Assembly: GCF_014218295.1 (NCBI RefSeq)
Contig: NZ_AP023287.1
Location: 372,001-436,000 of the forward strand
Direction of reading: 5' to 3'
DNA: 64,000 bases
From: Mycolicibacterium litorale
GTDB lineage: Bacteria > Actinomycetota > Actinomycetes > Mycobacteriales > Mycobacteriaceae
The notes under the pieces were generated by a model, which ran no database searches, was not told the origin of the DNA, and worked only from the letters and a program-made list of their open reading frames with translations. Both the position numbers and the translations under genes were made by a program. Positions 18,037-27,045 of this stretch are shown in pieces; the first letter of the stretch is position 1, and every line of letters begins with the position of its first letter.

Positions 18037-18896
18037 GCGAGTTGCAGGGCAGCGGAGTCGTGGGCGGCGTGCGGGGTCGGGCCGCCGCGCAGCGGGCGCA
18101 CCTGCTGCAGCGTCGGCGCGACGCGCTGCGCTCCGCCGTCGACGTTGCGCCAGACACCCATCGCGGTCATCCGCACCGGCGCGGCAAGGCGCTGGTCGAA
18201 GGCCATCCGGCTCATCGGACCGCACACCGAAAGCGCCGCGACGGCCTCACCGGGAGCGCCGATCGGCGCGGCGACACAACCGAAACCGGGCAGAGCCTCT
18301 TCACGGTCGAACGCGACGCCGTGGGCGCGCGTCTTGGCGAGTTCGGCCGCCAGCTGGGCGGCGCTGCCGATCGAGTACTTGGTGCGACGGTTGGCGAGGT
18401 CGACGTCGTCACAGGCGTCGGAGTTGTAGGCGAGCAGCGCCTTGCCGATCGCGGTGCAGTGCGCGGGCTGGCGGCCGCCGACCCGGCTCGGCAGCGCCGC
18501 GACCATCCGGTCGCCGACCTTGTCGAGGTAGACCACATCGGCACCGTCGAGCACGGCGAGGTGGACGACGAGCCCCGTCGCGCGGTGCAGGTCGTGCAGT
18601 AGCGGTGTCGCGGCGCGATGCAGCCGGTCCTGATGGACGGCAAGCGATCCCAGCTCGACCAGTCGCATACCCAGTTCGTAGTCGCGGCCGTTGCGGCGCA
18701 GCCACCGCAGCTGGACCAGGCGCTCGAGCATGCGGTGCGCCGACGAGCGGGGCAGGCCGGTGCGCCGGACGATCTGGGCGAGCGTCAGTCGGCCGGGGCC
18801 GTCGAACGCGTCGAGAACGAGCGACACCCGGTCGATGACCGCGCTGGGAGTGGTGGACTCCGTGGTGGCCGGGGCCAGTCCTGGTTCAACCGTCAT
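18033..18896 (-). CDS. IclR family transcriptional regulator
   Basis: A 287-residue regulator with an N-terminal winged helix (LTLAQIVRRTGLPRSSAHRM) and the C-terminal effector domain typical of IclR (LHRATGLVVHLAVLDGADVVYLDKV, then PAHCTAIGKALLAY and a Ser/Cys-rich end). An AGGAG lies about 6 nt before ATG 18896. A perfect 29-bp palindrome is centred about 42 bp upstream of the start, so autoregulation is likely and, because the esterase and two Dabb-like genes follow with overlaps, the operon would be controlled with it. The effector may be a pathway intermediate. Confidence 0.9.
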   Translation of the reverse strand: MTVEPGLAPATTESTTPSAVIDRVSLVLDAFDGPGRLTLAQIVRRTGLPRSSAHRMLERLVQLRWLRRNGRDYELGMRLVELGSLAVHQDRLHRAATPLLHDLHRATGLVVHLAVLDGADVVYLDKVGDRMVAALPSRVGGRQPAHCTAIGKALLAYNSDACDDVDLANRRTKYSIGSAAQLAAELAKTRAHGVAFDREEALPGFGCVAAPIGAPGEAVAALSVCGPMSRMAFDQRLAAPVRMTAMGVWRNVDGGAQRVAPTLQQVRPLRGGPTPHAAHDSAALQLA

Positions 18897-18923
18897 GACG
18901 TCTCCTGGGGCCGTAGTGCAGAT

Positions 18924-18952
18924 CAGGCATATTCCTATTAGGAATATGCCTG
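18924..18952. promoter_or_regulatory. Perfect 29-bp palindrome, likely IclR operator
   Basis: Two exact 14-bp arms, CAGGCATATTCCTA and its reverse complement, are separated by a single T. It lies 27 bp upstream of the iclR start codon and about 80 bp after the end of the upstream FAD dehydrogenase gene. It is AT-rich compared with its surroundings. IclR regulators bind short palindromes of this size, so it is the best candidate binding site. No T-run follows, so it is not a typical terminator. Confidence 0.75.
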
Positions 18953-19032
18953 TTTGTACCACAACAGCGTGCGCGGTGTCACATAGATCGAGAACTTTGA
19001 CCCAGCACACATTCGCCGGGCGAGGAGTGCGG

Positions 19033-20490
19033 TCAGGCCTTGGCGGCGGACCGGCCGGCGCGGCGGCCGTAGAAACTGCCGTCGCCCAGCGAGACGCCGC
19101 TGGCGTAGCCCCAGGCGGCCAGGCCCGCGGTCGACCGACCGGCCGCAAACAGGCCGGGGATCGGATCACCGTCGACGTGCAGCACCTCACCGTCCAGCGA
19201 GGTCTGCAGTCCGCCCAGGGTGAACCCGCCGGTGCTCTCGCGAAGGTCGATGGCGCCCACCGGGGAACCGATGGGCCGCAGCCACTGAGGCTTCTTGTGC
19301 AGCAGCGGGTCTACGCCGCGCGCGGCGCCGTCGTTGTAGGCGGCGATCGTGGCCTGCAACGAACCGGGCGCCAAGCCGATCTCGGCTTCCAGTTCGGCGA
19401 CGGTCTCGCACACCCAGGTCGGCGGGCGCATCATCAGCTGCGGCGACTGCGAGGCCATCGCCTCCTCCTGAGCGTCGCCGTCGATGATCAGGTACGCGGT
19501 GTTGTTCTGGTGGTACAGCGTCAACTGACCCACCCGGCCGGGGTAGGTGTCCTCGGCGACGAAGCGTTGGCCGCGCTCGTTGACCAGGACCCCGCGCACC
19601 AACTGCTGCGGGTCGATGAAGATCGCGACCTCGGTCGCGTCCATGTGCGCCAGATCGGCGCCGAGCGCCTGGGCCATCCGGATGGCCTGGCCGTCGTGCT
19701 GCTCGATCGACGCCGCCGGACGTCCGGCGATCCGCGGGGCGTACTGCGCCACCATCGCGTCGTTGTAGGCGAAACTGCCGGTCGCCAGCACCACGCCGCG
19801 CCGCGCCCGGATCGTGACGTCGGTGCCGTACTGCCGCGCGCAGATGCCGGCCACCCGGCCGTCGGATTCGACCACCAGGCGCTGCACCCGCACGTCGTAG
19901 AGCGCGCGGGCGCCCGCGGCGGTGGCCGTCTCGACGAGCGGCTTCATCAGCATGTAGCCGGCGCTGGCCTCACCCTGCTTCTTGTCCGACATCTGCGGCA
20001 CGTGTCCGCGCGGTGCCGGCGTGGCGATCGTGTTGAACGGGTACGAGTTCTCGCCGCCGCTGTACATCAGCCCCTGGTCGCCCATCGGCTCCCAGCCGGG
20101 CTCGCCGAAGAACTCGGCCTTGAACGGCACCCCGCACTCGACGAGCCAGTCGAAGTGCGCGACGCTGCCCTCGCAGTAGTCGGCGATGCGGTGGGCGTCC
20201 GCGCCGGGCCCCATCGCGGAATTCAGGAACGCCGCCATGTTCTCGACGGAATCGTCGAAGCCGCAGGCCTTCTGGATCGCCGTCCCACCGCCGAGATAGA
20301 TGAACCCGCCGGCCATCGACGCCGCGCCACCCCACGAGCCGGTGCGTTCGAGCACGAGCACGTCGGCACCGGCGTGCGCCGCCTCGACCGCGGCGGCCGC
20401 ACCGGCGACACCGTAGCCGGCGATCACCACGTCCGCTTCGTGATCCCACGCCGCGACCGACGAGGCCGGGACGGGGCGGACGTCGGTCAC
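19033..20490 (-). CDS. FAD-dependent dehydrogenase of the fumarate reductase / KstD type
   Basis: A 485-residue flavoprotein with VVIAGYGVAGAAAAVEAA at the N-terminus, LERTGSWGGAASMAGG, and a C-terminal FAD segment PGLFAAGRSTAG with GYASGVSLGDGSFYGRRAG. It belongs to the same superfamily as 3-ketosteroid delta1-dehydrogenases and is a paralogue of the gene at 6101. The GTG overlaps the stop of the extradiol dioxygenase gene (GTGA), placing it third in an hsaA-hsaC-like operon. A ring-desaturating role is inferred from this position. Confidence 0.84.
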   Translation of the reverse strand: MTDVRPVPASSVAAWDHEADVVIAGYGVAGAAAAVEAAHAGADVLVLERTGSWGGAASMAGGFIYLGGGTAIQKACGFDDSVENMAAFLNSAMGPGADAHRIADYCEGSVAHFDWLVECGVPFKAEFFGEPGWEPMGDQGLMYSGGENSYPFNTIATPAPRGHVPQMSDKKQGEASAGYMLMKPLVETATAAGARALYDVRVQRLVVESDGRVAGICARQYGTDVTIRARRGVVLATGSFAYNDAMVAQYAPRIAGRPAASIEQHDGQAIRMAQALGADLAHMDATEVAIFIDPQQLVRGVLVNERGQRFVAEDTYPGRVGQLTLYHQNNTAYLIIDGDAQEEAMASQSPQLMMRPPTWVCETVAELEAEIGLAPGSLQATIAAYNDGAARGVDPLLHKKPQWLRPIGSPVGAIDLRESTGGFTLGGLQTSLDGEVLHVDGDPIPGLFAAGRSTAGLAAWGYASGVSLGDGSFYGRRAGRSAAKA

Positions 20491-21395
20491 GGCCGCATCG
20501 CGGCGGGGAGGTCGCCGACCCACTGGTGTCCCCAGTAGCTGTCGGCGGTGATCTCCTCTGCGGTGTAATGGTTTTCGTCGACCCGCATACCCTCGGTGCC
20601 GAACTCGATGTCCCAGTCGCCTGGTGCCCGGACGTAGAACGACACCATCTTGTCGTTGGTGTGCCTGCCGAGTGTCGACGACAGCTGGTAGCCGTCGGCG
20701 TTGACCCGATCGAGCGCCTGGCCGACCGCGTCGAGGCTGTCCACCTCCACCATCAGGTGCACCAGACCCGGGTCGCGCAGTGTCGAGGCCGGGCAGATGG
20801 CGAGGCTGTGGTGCCGCTCGTTGATGCCGAGGAACCGCACCCGCACCGGCCCGAACTCCGGTGGCACCGGCACCCGGAACGCGCCGCGGGATTTGAAGCC
20901 CAGGACCTCGGTGTAGAACTCGAAGAGCCCGTTCGGGTCTAGTGCGGGCAGCACCACATGCCCGAGACCCTGTGCACCGGTGACGAACCGGGCGCCGAAG
21001 GGGGTGACGACGGGGCTGTGATCGAGTACCGCGCCGTAAAACACCTCCAGCGCGGTGCCCGCGGGATCCTCGAAGGCGATGACCTCCTCGACGCGGCGGG
21101 CGTCGGCCTCCTCCAGCGACAGCTGTTTGAACGGCACCCCCGCCGCGTCCAGGTCGCGCTTGACCTGTTCGAGCGCCGCGTGGTCGCGGACCTCCCAGCC
21201 GACGGTGACGATCCGGTCGGCGTCACCGGGCCGGACGATGATGCGGGCCGCCCGCTCGTCCATCCGCAGATACAGGCACGACTCGTCGGGGCCGCTGCCC
21301 TCGGCGAACCCGAGGACCTGGAACGCGAAGTGGCGCCACCGATCGATGTCGGCGGTCTGGACGGTGACGTATCCAAGGCTCTTCAACGCGGTCAT
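20487..21395 (-). CDS. Type I extradiol dioxygenase (HsaC/BphC-like)
   Basis: A 302-residue two-domain vicinal-oxygen-chelate dioxygenase that cleaves a catechol ring next to its hydroxyls (meta-cleavage). The Fe(II) ligands are His146 (GLGHVVLP), His213 (LVHLMVE) and Glu264 (WDIEFGTE); His195 in NERHHS, His245 and Tyr254 match the second-sphere residues of BphC enzymes. The length matches HsaC, which opens the catecholic A ring of 3,4-DHSA in steroid breakdown. It follows the HsaA-like gene by 13 bp. All metal ligands are present, so it should be active. Confidence 0.9.
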   Translation of the reverse strand: MTALKSLGYVTVQTADIDRWRHFAFQVLGFAEGSGPDESCLYLRMDERAARIIVRPGDADRIVTVGWEVRDHAALEQVKRDLDAAGVPFKQLSLEEADARRVEEVIAFEDPAGTALEVFYGAVLDHSPVVTPFGARFVTGAQGLGHVVLPALDPNGLFEFYTEVLGFKSRGAFRVPVPPEFGPVRVRFLGINERHHSLAICPASTLRDPGLVHLMVEVDSLDAVGQALDRVNADGYQLSSTLGRHTNDKMVSFYVRAPGDWDIEFGTEGMRVDENHYTAEEITADSYWGHQWVGDLPAAMRP

Positions 21396-21408
21396 TCGTT
21401 ACTCCCGT

Positions 21409-22590
21409 TCAGATCATGGCCCGCAGCGCACCCTGGGGGTCGACTCCCAGTGAGCTCAGCGCGGACGCGTGGTAGATGGTGCCCGGCGTGTGGATCGCGT
21501 GCGCCACGCCGGCGTGCGCATCACGCCAATACCGTTGCAGCGGTTTGTCCATCCGCAGTGCGTTGCCGCCGGAACGCGCGAAGATCTGGTCGACGGCACA
21601 GACCGCACGCCACACCGCCTTGATCTGGCTGCGGCGCACGGCGGCGCGGTCGGCGAACGTGACCTCTTCACCGGCGTCGACCATGTCGTAGACCCGGTCG
21701 ACGTTGGAGAGCAGCGCATGGCGGGAGGCCTCGATGTCGGCGGCGGCTTCACCGATCGCGTACATGACGTACGGATCGTCCTTGACCGCGACGCCGCTGG
21801 CGTTGACCCGTTCGCGTTGGTAGTCCAGGTGCGCGGCCAGCGCGCCCTCGCAGATGCCGATCGTGGCGGAACTGATGCCCAGTGGGAACATCGTCGACCA
21901 CGGCATCTTGTACAGGGTCTTGGTCATGCCCGCCTCGAGCTGCGCGGTGCCGTCCATCACCTTGAGGCCGTCCATCGTGCGGTACGACGGGACGAACGCA
22001 TCGCGGACGATCACGTCCTTGGAACCGGTGCCGCGCAATCCGACGACGTCCCACGAGTCGTCGACGATCTGGTAGTCGCTGCGCGGCAGGATCATGTGCA
22101 GGATCTGGGGCGGCATCACCGGTCTGCCGTCCGCGTCGCCGACCATCGCGCCGAGGATGATCCAGTCGCAGGCGTCGGTACCGGAGCTGAACTGCCAACG
22201 GCCGTTGAAGAGGTAGCCGCCGTCGACCGGTCTGGCCACCCCCTGCGGGGCGTACGGCGAGGCGATCCACGTGTCGACGTCGGTGGCCCAGACCTCCTGC
22301 GCTACTTTCGGATCGGCATAGGCCAGCTGGTAGGGGTGCACACCGACGACGCCGTTGACCCATCCCGCGGCGGGATCGAGCGCCGCGGTCGCCATCACGG
22401 TCTCGGCGAACTCGCGCGGGTGGACCTCGTAGCCGCCGTGATCCGCGGGCTGCAGCAGCCGGATGTTGCCGATCGCCTTCATGTTCTTGACGGTGGCGTC
22501 CGAAAGCTGGCCGAGCCTCTCGGCCTCGACGGCCTGTTCGCGGAACTGGTCGGCCAGTTCCATCACCCGGTCGATTACCCGCTCGGTCAT
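21409..22590 (-). CDS. HsaA-like flavin-dependent monooxygenase (acyl-CoA dehydrogenase fold)
   Basis: A 393-residue enzyme of the group D flavin monooxygenases, which use reduced flavin from a partner reductase to hydroxylate a phenol. It has family features also seen in HsaA: GWVNGVVGVHPYQLA, SPYAPQG, the loop DVVGLRGTGSKDV, YKMPWSTM and the C-terminal QRYWRDAHAGVAHA. An AAAGGA precedes the ATG. It heads the operon HsaA-like, HsaC-like, FAD dehydrogenase. The expected flavin reductase partner (HsaB) is not seen in this window. Confidence 0.88.
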   Translation of the reverse strand: MTERVIDRVMELADQFREQAVEAERLGQLSDATVKNMKAIGNIRLLQPADHGGYEVHPREFAETVMATAALDPAAGWVNGVVGVHPYQLAYADPKVAQEVWATDVDTWIASPYAPQGVARPVDGGYLFNGRWQFSSGTDACDWIILGAMVGDADGRPVMPPQILHMILPRSDYQIVDDSWDVVGLRGTGSKDVIVRDAFVPSYRTMDGLKVMDGTAQLEAGMTKTLYKMPWSTMFPLGISSATIGICEGALAAHLDYQRERVNASGVAVKDDPYVMYAIGEAAADIEASRHALLSNVDRVYDMVDAGEEVTFADRAAVRRSQIKAVWRAVCAVDQIFARSGGNALRMDKPLQRYWRDAHAGVAHAIHTPGTIYHASALSSLGVDPQGALRAMI

Positions 22591-22691
22591 GAGGCGTCCT
22601 TTTCTCGTGAGGCTGTCTTCGATGGTCTACCGCGATCACGCGCCGTTTGTGGGTGATTCCCGGTGAATGGAAAACCCGGCGGAACTCGCCG

Positions 22692-23720
22692 TCAGAATTC
22701 GATGTGGATCGCGTCGGAGGCGGGGCGCGCCTGGCATCCGAGGATCGTGCCCGCCTCGATGTCCTCGGGTTCGAGGATGTCGGTGTCGGGCATGTCCACC
22801 TGCCCGCGCAGCAGGGTGGCGGCGCAGGACCCGCACTGTCCCTCACGGCAGGAGTACGGGACGTCGAGGCCCGCGCCGACCATCACGTCGACCAGCGTGG
22901 ACCCGCGGGGCCACCGCAGGGTGTGCCGGTCGCCGTCGAGCTCCACCTCCAGAGCGGCCGCATCGCCGTCGGCTGCGCCGTCGACCGGCGCCACCTCGGC
23001 GAACGGATCGCCGGTGAGCGAGCGGAAGACCTCGGTGTGCACGGCGTCGCGGGGGACACCCGCATCGGCCAGCGCCGCCTGCACCGCGGCCATGAACGGT
23101 GCCGGCCCGCAGAGGTACGCCTCGTCGCCGGCGAACCGGCGGGCCAGGGCGGCGAGCTGATCCGTGCGCGGCAGACCCTGCACCGACTCCAGCCAGTGCA
23201 CGACCGTCAGCCGGTCGGGGTGGAGGGCGGTCAGCTCCCGCAGTTCGGCGGCGAAGATCACCGACCGTTCGTCGCGGTTGGCGTAGACGAGCGTGACGCG
23301 GCCGCTGCCCACCGCCAGCGCCGACTTCAGAATCGACATCACCGGTGTGATGCCGCTGCCACCCGCCCACAGCACCAGGTCCCGGTTCAGGTCGGCCGGG
23401 GTGAACACCCCCGACGGGGGCAGTGCCTCGATGACATGGCCGACGATCACGTTGTCGCACAACCAGTTCGACCCGTATCCGCCGTCGACCCGTTTGATCG
23501 TGACCTTGGGTGCCGGGTCGGTGTGCGGGGAGCTGGCCAGCGAATAGCAGCGGGCCACCGCCTCGCCCCGGTCGCCGGGTACCCGCAACGTGAGGAACTG
23601 GCCCGGCCGGTAGTCGAAGCGGCCGCCCCCGGCGACCGCGAAGACCAGCGAGCGGGCGTCGTGGCTCTCCTCGATGACGTCGGTGACGGTGAGCTGCACA
23701 GGATCCACGCCGGCGATCAT
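22692..23720 (-). CDS. KshB-type ferredoxin reductase (FAD, NAD, C-terminal 2Fe-2S)
   Basis: A 342-residue electron-transfer reductase. The FAD-binding motif RCYSLASSP is at 57-65, the NAD-binding region LVLWAGGSGITPVMS around 115-129, CGPAPFM at 204-210, and a plant-type 2Fe-2S cluster with Cys291, Cys296, Cys299 and Cys329. This order (FAD-NAD-2Fe2S) and length match KshB, the reductase of 3-ketosteroid 9-alpha-hydroxylase. No Rieske oxygenase (KshA) lies in the window, so its partner must be elsewhere. It is divergent from the second BVMO. Confidence 0.88.
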   Translation of the reverse strand: MIAGVDPVQLTVTDVIEESHDARSLVFAVAGGGRFDYRPGQFLTLRVPGDRGEAVARCYSLASSPHTDPAPKVTIKRVDGGYGSNWLCDNVIVGHVIEALPPSGVFTPADLNRDLVLWAGGSGITPVMSILKSALAVGSGRVTLVYANRDERSVIFAAELRELTALHPDRLTVVHWLESVQGLPRTDQLAALARRFAGDEAYLCGPAPFMAAVQAALADAGVPRDAVHTEVFRSLTGDPFAEVAPVDGAADGDAAALEVELDGDRHTLRWPRGSTLVDVMVGAGLDVPYSCREGQCGSCAATLLRGQVDMPDTDILEPEDIEAGTILGCQARPASDAIHIEF

Positions 23721-23810
23721 CGGTGCGAAGCGTGCCCGTCCGGAATGCGGCGTCCGTTGACCGGGACGGACCCCTCCGTGCGCACACCGGCCCCGCCTAG
23801 CTTGATCGTC

Positions 23811-25433
23811 GTGGACACCTCGGCTGATCAGCTGCCCGACCACGTCGACGCGGTGGTCGTCGGCGCCGGCTTCGCGGGCCTCTACGCACTGCACAAGTTG
23901 CGCTCGCAGGGTTTGACGGTCCAGGTGTTCGAGGCCGCCCCCGACGTCGGCGGCACCTGGTACTTCAACCGCTATCCCGGCGCCCGCTGCGACGTCGAGA
24001 GCGTCGACTACTGCTACTCCTTCTCCGATGAGCTGCAGCAGGAGTGGAACTGGAGCGAGAAGTACGCCACCCAGGCGGAGATCCTGCGCTACATCAACTG
24101 GGTCGCCGACAAACTCGACCTGCGGCCGGGCATCGCGTTCAACACGCGGGTCACCTCGGCGGTGCTCGACGAGGACACCCTGCGCTGGACGGTGACCACC
24201 GACACCGGGGCCGTGGTGACGGCGAGGTTCGCCATCATGGCGACGGGTCCGCTCTCGGCGGCGCTCACGCCGCAGTTCGACGGGCTCGACACCTTCGCGG
24301 GCGCGGTCTACCACACCGCGGACTGGCCACACACCGACGTCGACTTCACCGGCAAGCGGGTCGCCGTCATCGGCACCGGATCGTCGGGCATCCAGTCCAT
24401 CCCGATCATCGCCGAACAGGCCGCGCAGCTCTACGTCTTCCAACGCACGCCGAATTACAGTGTGCCCGCGGGTAACCGACCATTGACGGCCGAGGACATC
24501 GCCACGGTCAAGGCCACCTACGACGAGCGCAGGCGGCTGTCCTGGCGCAGCGGCGGCGGGTCACCGCACATCGCGCACCCGAAGCTGACGATGGAGGTCT
24601 CGCCGGAGGAGCGCAGGGCCGCATTCGAGAAGCGCTGGGAACTCGGCGGCGTGTTGTTCTCCAAGACCTTCAGCGACCAGATGATCGATCCGCAGGCCAA
24701 CGAAGAGGCCCGCAAGTTCTACGAGGAGAAGGTGCGGGCCGTCATCGACGACCCCGAGGTCGCCGACCTGCTGATCCCGACCGACCACCCCATCGGGACG
24801 AAGCGGATCTGTACCGACACCAACTACTTTCAGACGTTCAACCGGCCCAACGTCGAGTTGATCAGCGTGCGCAGGACACCGATCGAGTCGGTCGACCCGA
24901 CCGGGATCAACACCTCCGAGGCGCATTACGACGTCGACGTGATCGTGCTGGCAACCGGTTTCGACGCGATGACCGGGGCACTCGGCAAGATGGACATCGT
25001 CGGACGGGCCGGGCAGCGGCTCGCCGACGACTGGCGCGACGGCCCGAGGACCTACCTCGGACTCGGCGTCGACGGATTCCCCAACCTCTTCATCGTCTCG
25101 GGACCGGGCGCACCGGCCGTGCTGGCCAACATGGTCCTGCACGCCGAGGCTCACGTGAATTGGATCGCCGACTGCATCGGCTATCTCGACAACCATGGTT
25201 ATGCGGCGATCGAAGCCACCTCCCAGGCGGTCGACGACTGGGGCGCCGAGCTTTCGCGGCGGGCCGAGGCGACGCTCTTCACGCAGGCGAACTCGTGGTA
25301 CATGGGCGCCAACGTGCCCGGCAAGCCGCGGGTGTTCATGCTGTTCATCGGCGGCTTCGGGGCGTACCTCGACATCTGCGCCGAAGTCGCCGAGGCCGGG
25401 TACAAGGGCTTCGAGCTGCTGAAGAGCAGCTGA
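23811..25433 (+). CDS. Type I Baeyer-Villiger monooxygenase (CHMO/steroid monooxygenase type)
   Basis: A 540-residue flavin monooxygenase with GAGFAGLYALHKLR, the DVGGTWYFNRYPGARCDVES segment and the exact BVMO fingerprint FAGAVYHTADWP followed by the NADPH motif GTGSSGIQ. The length and lack of an N-terminal extension match the cyclohexanone/cyclopentadecanone/steroid monooxygenase group and differ from the BVMO at 13372. The open frame extends over 1 kb upstream, but that part is antisense to the reductase gene; GTG 23811 gives the usual family N-terminus. A TTG three codons upstream is an alternative. Confidence 0.92.
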   Translation: MDTSADQLPDHVDAVVVGAGFAGLYALHKLRSQGLTVQVFEAAPDVGGTWYFNRYPGARCDVESVDYCYSFSDELQQEWNWSEKYATQAEILRYINWVADKLDLRPGIAFNTRVTSAVLDEDTLRWTVTTDTGAVVTARFAIMATGPLSAALTPQFDGLDTFAGAVYHTADWPHTDVDFTGKRVAVIGTGSSGIQSIPIIAEQAAQLYVFQRTPNYSVPAGNRPLTAEDIATVKATYDERRRLSWRSGGGSPHIAHPKLTMEVSPEERRAAFEKRWELGGVLFSKTFSDQMIDPQANEEARKFYEEKVRAVIDDPEVADLLIPTDHPIGTKRICTDTNYFQTFNRPNVELISVRRTPIESVDPTGINTSEAHYDVDVIVLATGFDAMTGALGKMDIVGRAGQRLADDWRDGPRTYLGLGVDGFPNLFIVSGPGAPAVLANMVLHAEAHVNWIADCIGYLDNHGYAAIEATSQAVDDWGAELSRRAEATLFTQANSWYMGANVPGKPRVFMLFIGGFGAYLDICAEVAEAGYKGFELLKSS

Positions 25434-25453
25434 CCGCGCCTCGCGGCAAGGCG

Positions 25454-26296
25454 CTACTGCCGCAACAGGAACGACAGCACCGTCGCCTCGAACGCGGCCT
25501 TGGCCTCGATCATCGCCCAGTGCCCGCAGTTCGGGAACACGTGCAGCTCGGCATTCGGGATGGTGCGCATCGGGATCAGCGCCATGTCCAGTGGGCTGAC
25601 CCGGTCGTCGCGGCCCCAGGTCAGCAGCGTCGGGGCGGCGACCTTGTGCATCTGCGCCCACGGCAGCGGAGCGTCCGAACTGCGCATGAACGCCATCATC
25701 TGGGCGAACGCCGCCTTACCGTACATGCGGCGGGCGGCGGCCAGCGTCTCGGGATCGGTCGCGAGTTCCCAACGCTCCTCGATCAACTGCTCGGTCACCA
25801 GGTCCTGGTCGTAGACCATCGACCGCAGCCAGTCGATCAGCCGCTGCCGGGTCGGGTCCTCGGTGAATTCCTGGAGCAGCCGGATCCCTTCGCTGGGGCC
25901 GGGAGTGAAGACGTTGGTGCCGATCCCTCCGATCGTGACCAACCGGCGCACGCGGTCGGGGTGGTGGATCGCGGTGTTGACGCCGACGCCGCCACCCATG
26001 GAGTTGCCGACGATGTCGACGCGGTCGACGCCGAGGCCGTCGAGGAACGGGGCCACCACGGACTGCGCGGTGACCATCGGATGTCCGCCGATGTCGTCAC
26101 TCACCCCGAATCCGGGAAACTCGAGGATGAGGCAGCGGAAGTGGGCGCTGAACGCGGGCAGGATGCCGCGGAAGTTCCGCCACCCCGTGACCCCCGGGCC
26201 GGAGCCGTGCAGGAACAGCACCGTCGGGCCGTCGCCGGTGTCGTAGTACCGCAGCGTTCCCGACGGCGTGGACAGCTCCTGCAACTGCTCGGTCAT
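25454..26296 (-). CDS. HsaD-like meta-cleavage product hydrolase (alpha/beta hydrolase)
   Basis: A 280-residue C-C hydrolase type protein. It has LFLHGSGPG at residues 27-35, the nucleophile Ser99 in GNSMGGG, the acid Asp230 or Asp231 in WGRDDRVSP and His259 in NCGHW; Trp260 after the His is also typical of MCP hydrolases such as HsaD, MhpC and BphD. A GAGGAG lies about 6 nt before the ATG. It completes the HsaA/HsaC/HsaD-type trio of this region, although it is separated from the other two by the reductase and a BVMO. A TetR gene precedes it in the same direction. Confidence 0.88.
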   Translation of the reverse strand: MTEQLQELSTPSGTLRYYDTGDGPTVLFLHGSGPGVTGWRNFRGILPAFSAHFRCLILEFPGFGVSDDIGGHPMVTAQSVVAPFLDGLGVDRVDIVGNSMGGGVGVNTAIHHPDRVRRLVTIGGIGTNVFTPGPSEGIRLLQEFTEDPTRQRLIDWLRSMVYDQDLVTEQLIEERWELATDPETLAAARRMYGKAAFAQMMAFMRSSDAPLPWAQMHKVAAPTLLTWGRDDRVSPLDMALIPMRTIPNAELHVFPNCGHWAMIEAKAAFEATVLSFLLRQ

Positions 26297-26334
26297 GGAC
26301 GGCTCCTCGTTTCGCTTCGGTGATGTCGCGGCGC

Positions 26335-26919
26335 TCAGACTGCCTGAACATCGGCGGGTGTGCGGCATTCTTCGGCGTCGTGTCGGGCGATCACCGCGAT
26401 GGTCCTCTGCAGGCGACTCCGGGAATCGGCTGGGGTGGCGCGGTTTTGGACCACCGCCAGCATGGCCGAGGCCCAGATGTCGGCGACCAGGTCGCCGATC
26501 TGCCGCTGGCGGCACGTCGGGTGGTCGCGGCCCATCGTCGTGGCCAGCATCTGGCTCAAGCCGGCGCGGACCAGGCCCGCGTTCACGGCGGCCACGCTGT
26601 CCGCGCACAGATAGGCGCGGGTGACGGCGTCGGCGAGCAGGGGTTGTGCCCACAGCCGCCGGGTCAGGTAGTCGGCGAGGTGGACGAGCCGGTGATACGG
26701 CTCCCCGATGCCGTGGAGCTCGGCGCGGGCGTCGCCCTGACACAGCGAAAGCCAGCGGTGCAGCGCCGCCACCAGGAGGTCGTCCTTGGAGGCGAAGTAC
26801 TGGTACACCGTGCTCGGGGCGACACCGGCCAGCTCGGCGACGGTCCGAATGTGCACCGCGTCATAACCGTCCGCCGCCAGGTGCAGGGCGGCCGCGACGA
26901 CCCGTTCCCGACGGCTCAC
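26335..26919 (-). CDS. TetR family transcriptional regulator
   Basis: A 194-residue repressor with the TetR helix-turn-helix LAGVAPSTVYQYFASKDDLLVAAL near residues 30-53 and a variable ligand-binding C-terminal part. GTG 26919 is used because the first helix (RRERVVAAALHLAADGYDAV) begins there. It lies 38 bp upstream of the HsaD-like gene and is divergent from the MHS transporter (126 bp between), which suggests that it controls one or both. No clear long palindrome was found in that gap. Confidence 0.88.
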   Translation of the reverse strand: MSRRERVVAAALHLAADGYDAVHIRTVAELAGVAPSTVYQYFASKDDLLVAALHRWLSLCQGDARAELHGIGEPYHRLVHLADYLTRRLWAQPLLADAVTRAYLCADSVAAVNAGLVRAGLSQMLATTMGRDHPTCRQRQIGDLVADIWASAMLAVVQNRATPADSRSRLQRTIAVIARHDAEECRTPADVQAV

Positions 26920-27045
26920 GGCGACCAGGCTAGATCCGTTGCCCACCGGCGGACAGCGTCCTCTCGATGAATGGGATTCCGCCCCGCCGGCACCCGCGCG
27001 GACGAGAAGATCGAGTGACCGGCCACCGCAGGAGGGGACGCACGT

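Noticed and set aside
22647..23810. Upstream extension of the second BVMO frame (about 390 codons)
   Set aside because: This part is antisense to the KshB-type reductase and has no family similarity; the BVMO N-terminus begins at GTG 23811.
22652..26970. Possible shared operator CCATTCA(C/T)CG(G/A)GA upstream of the HsaA-like gene and in the TetR/MHS gap
   Set aside because: Only 11 of 14 positions agree between two sites, the elements are not palindromic and no third copy was seen in the cluster.
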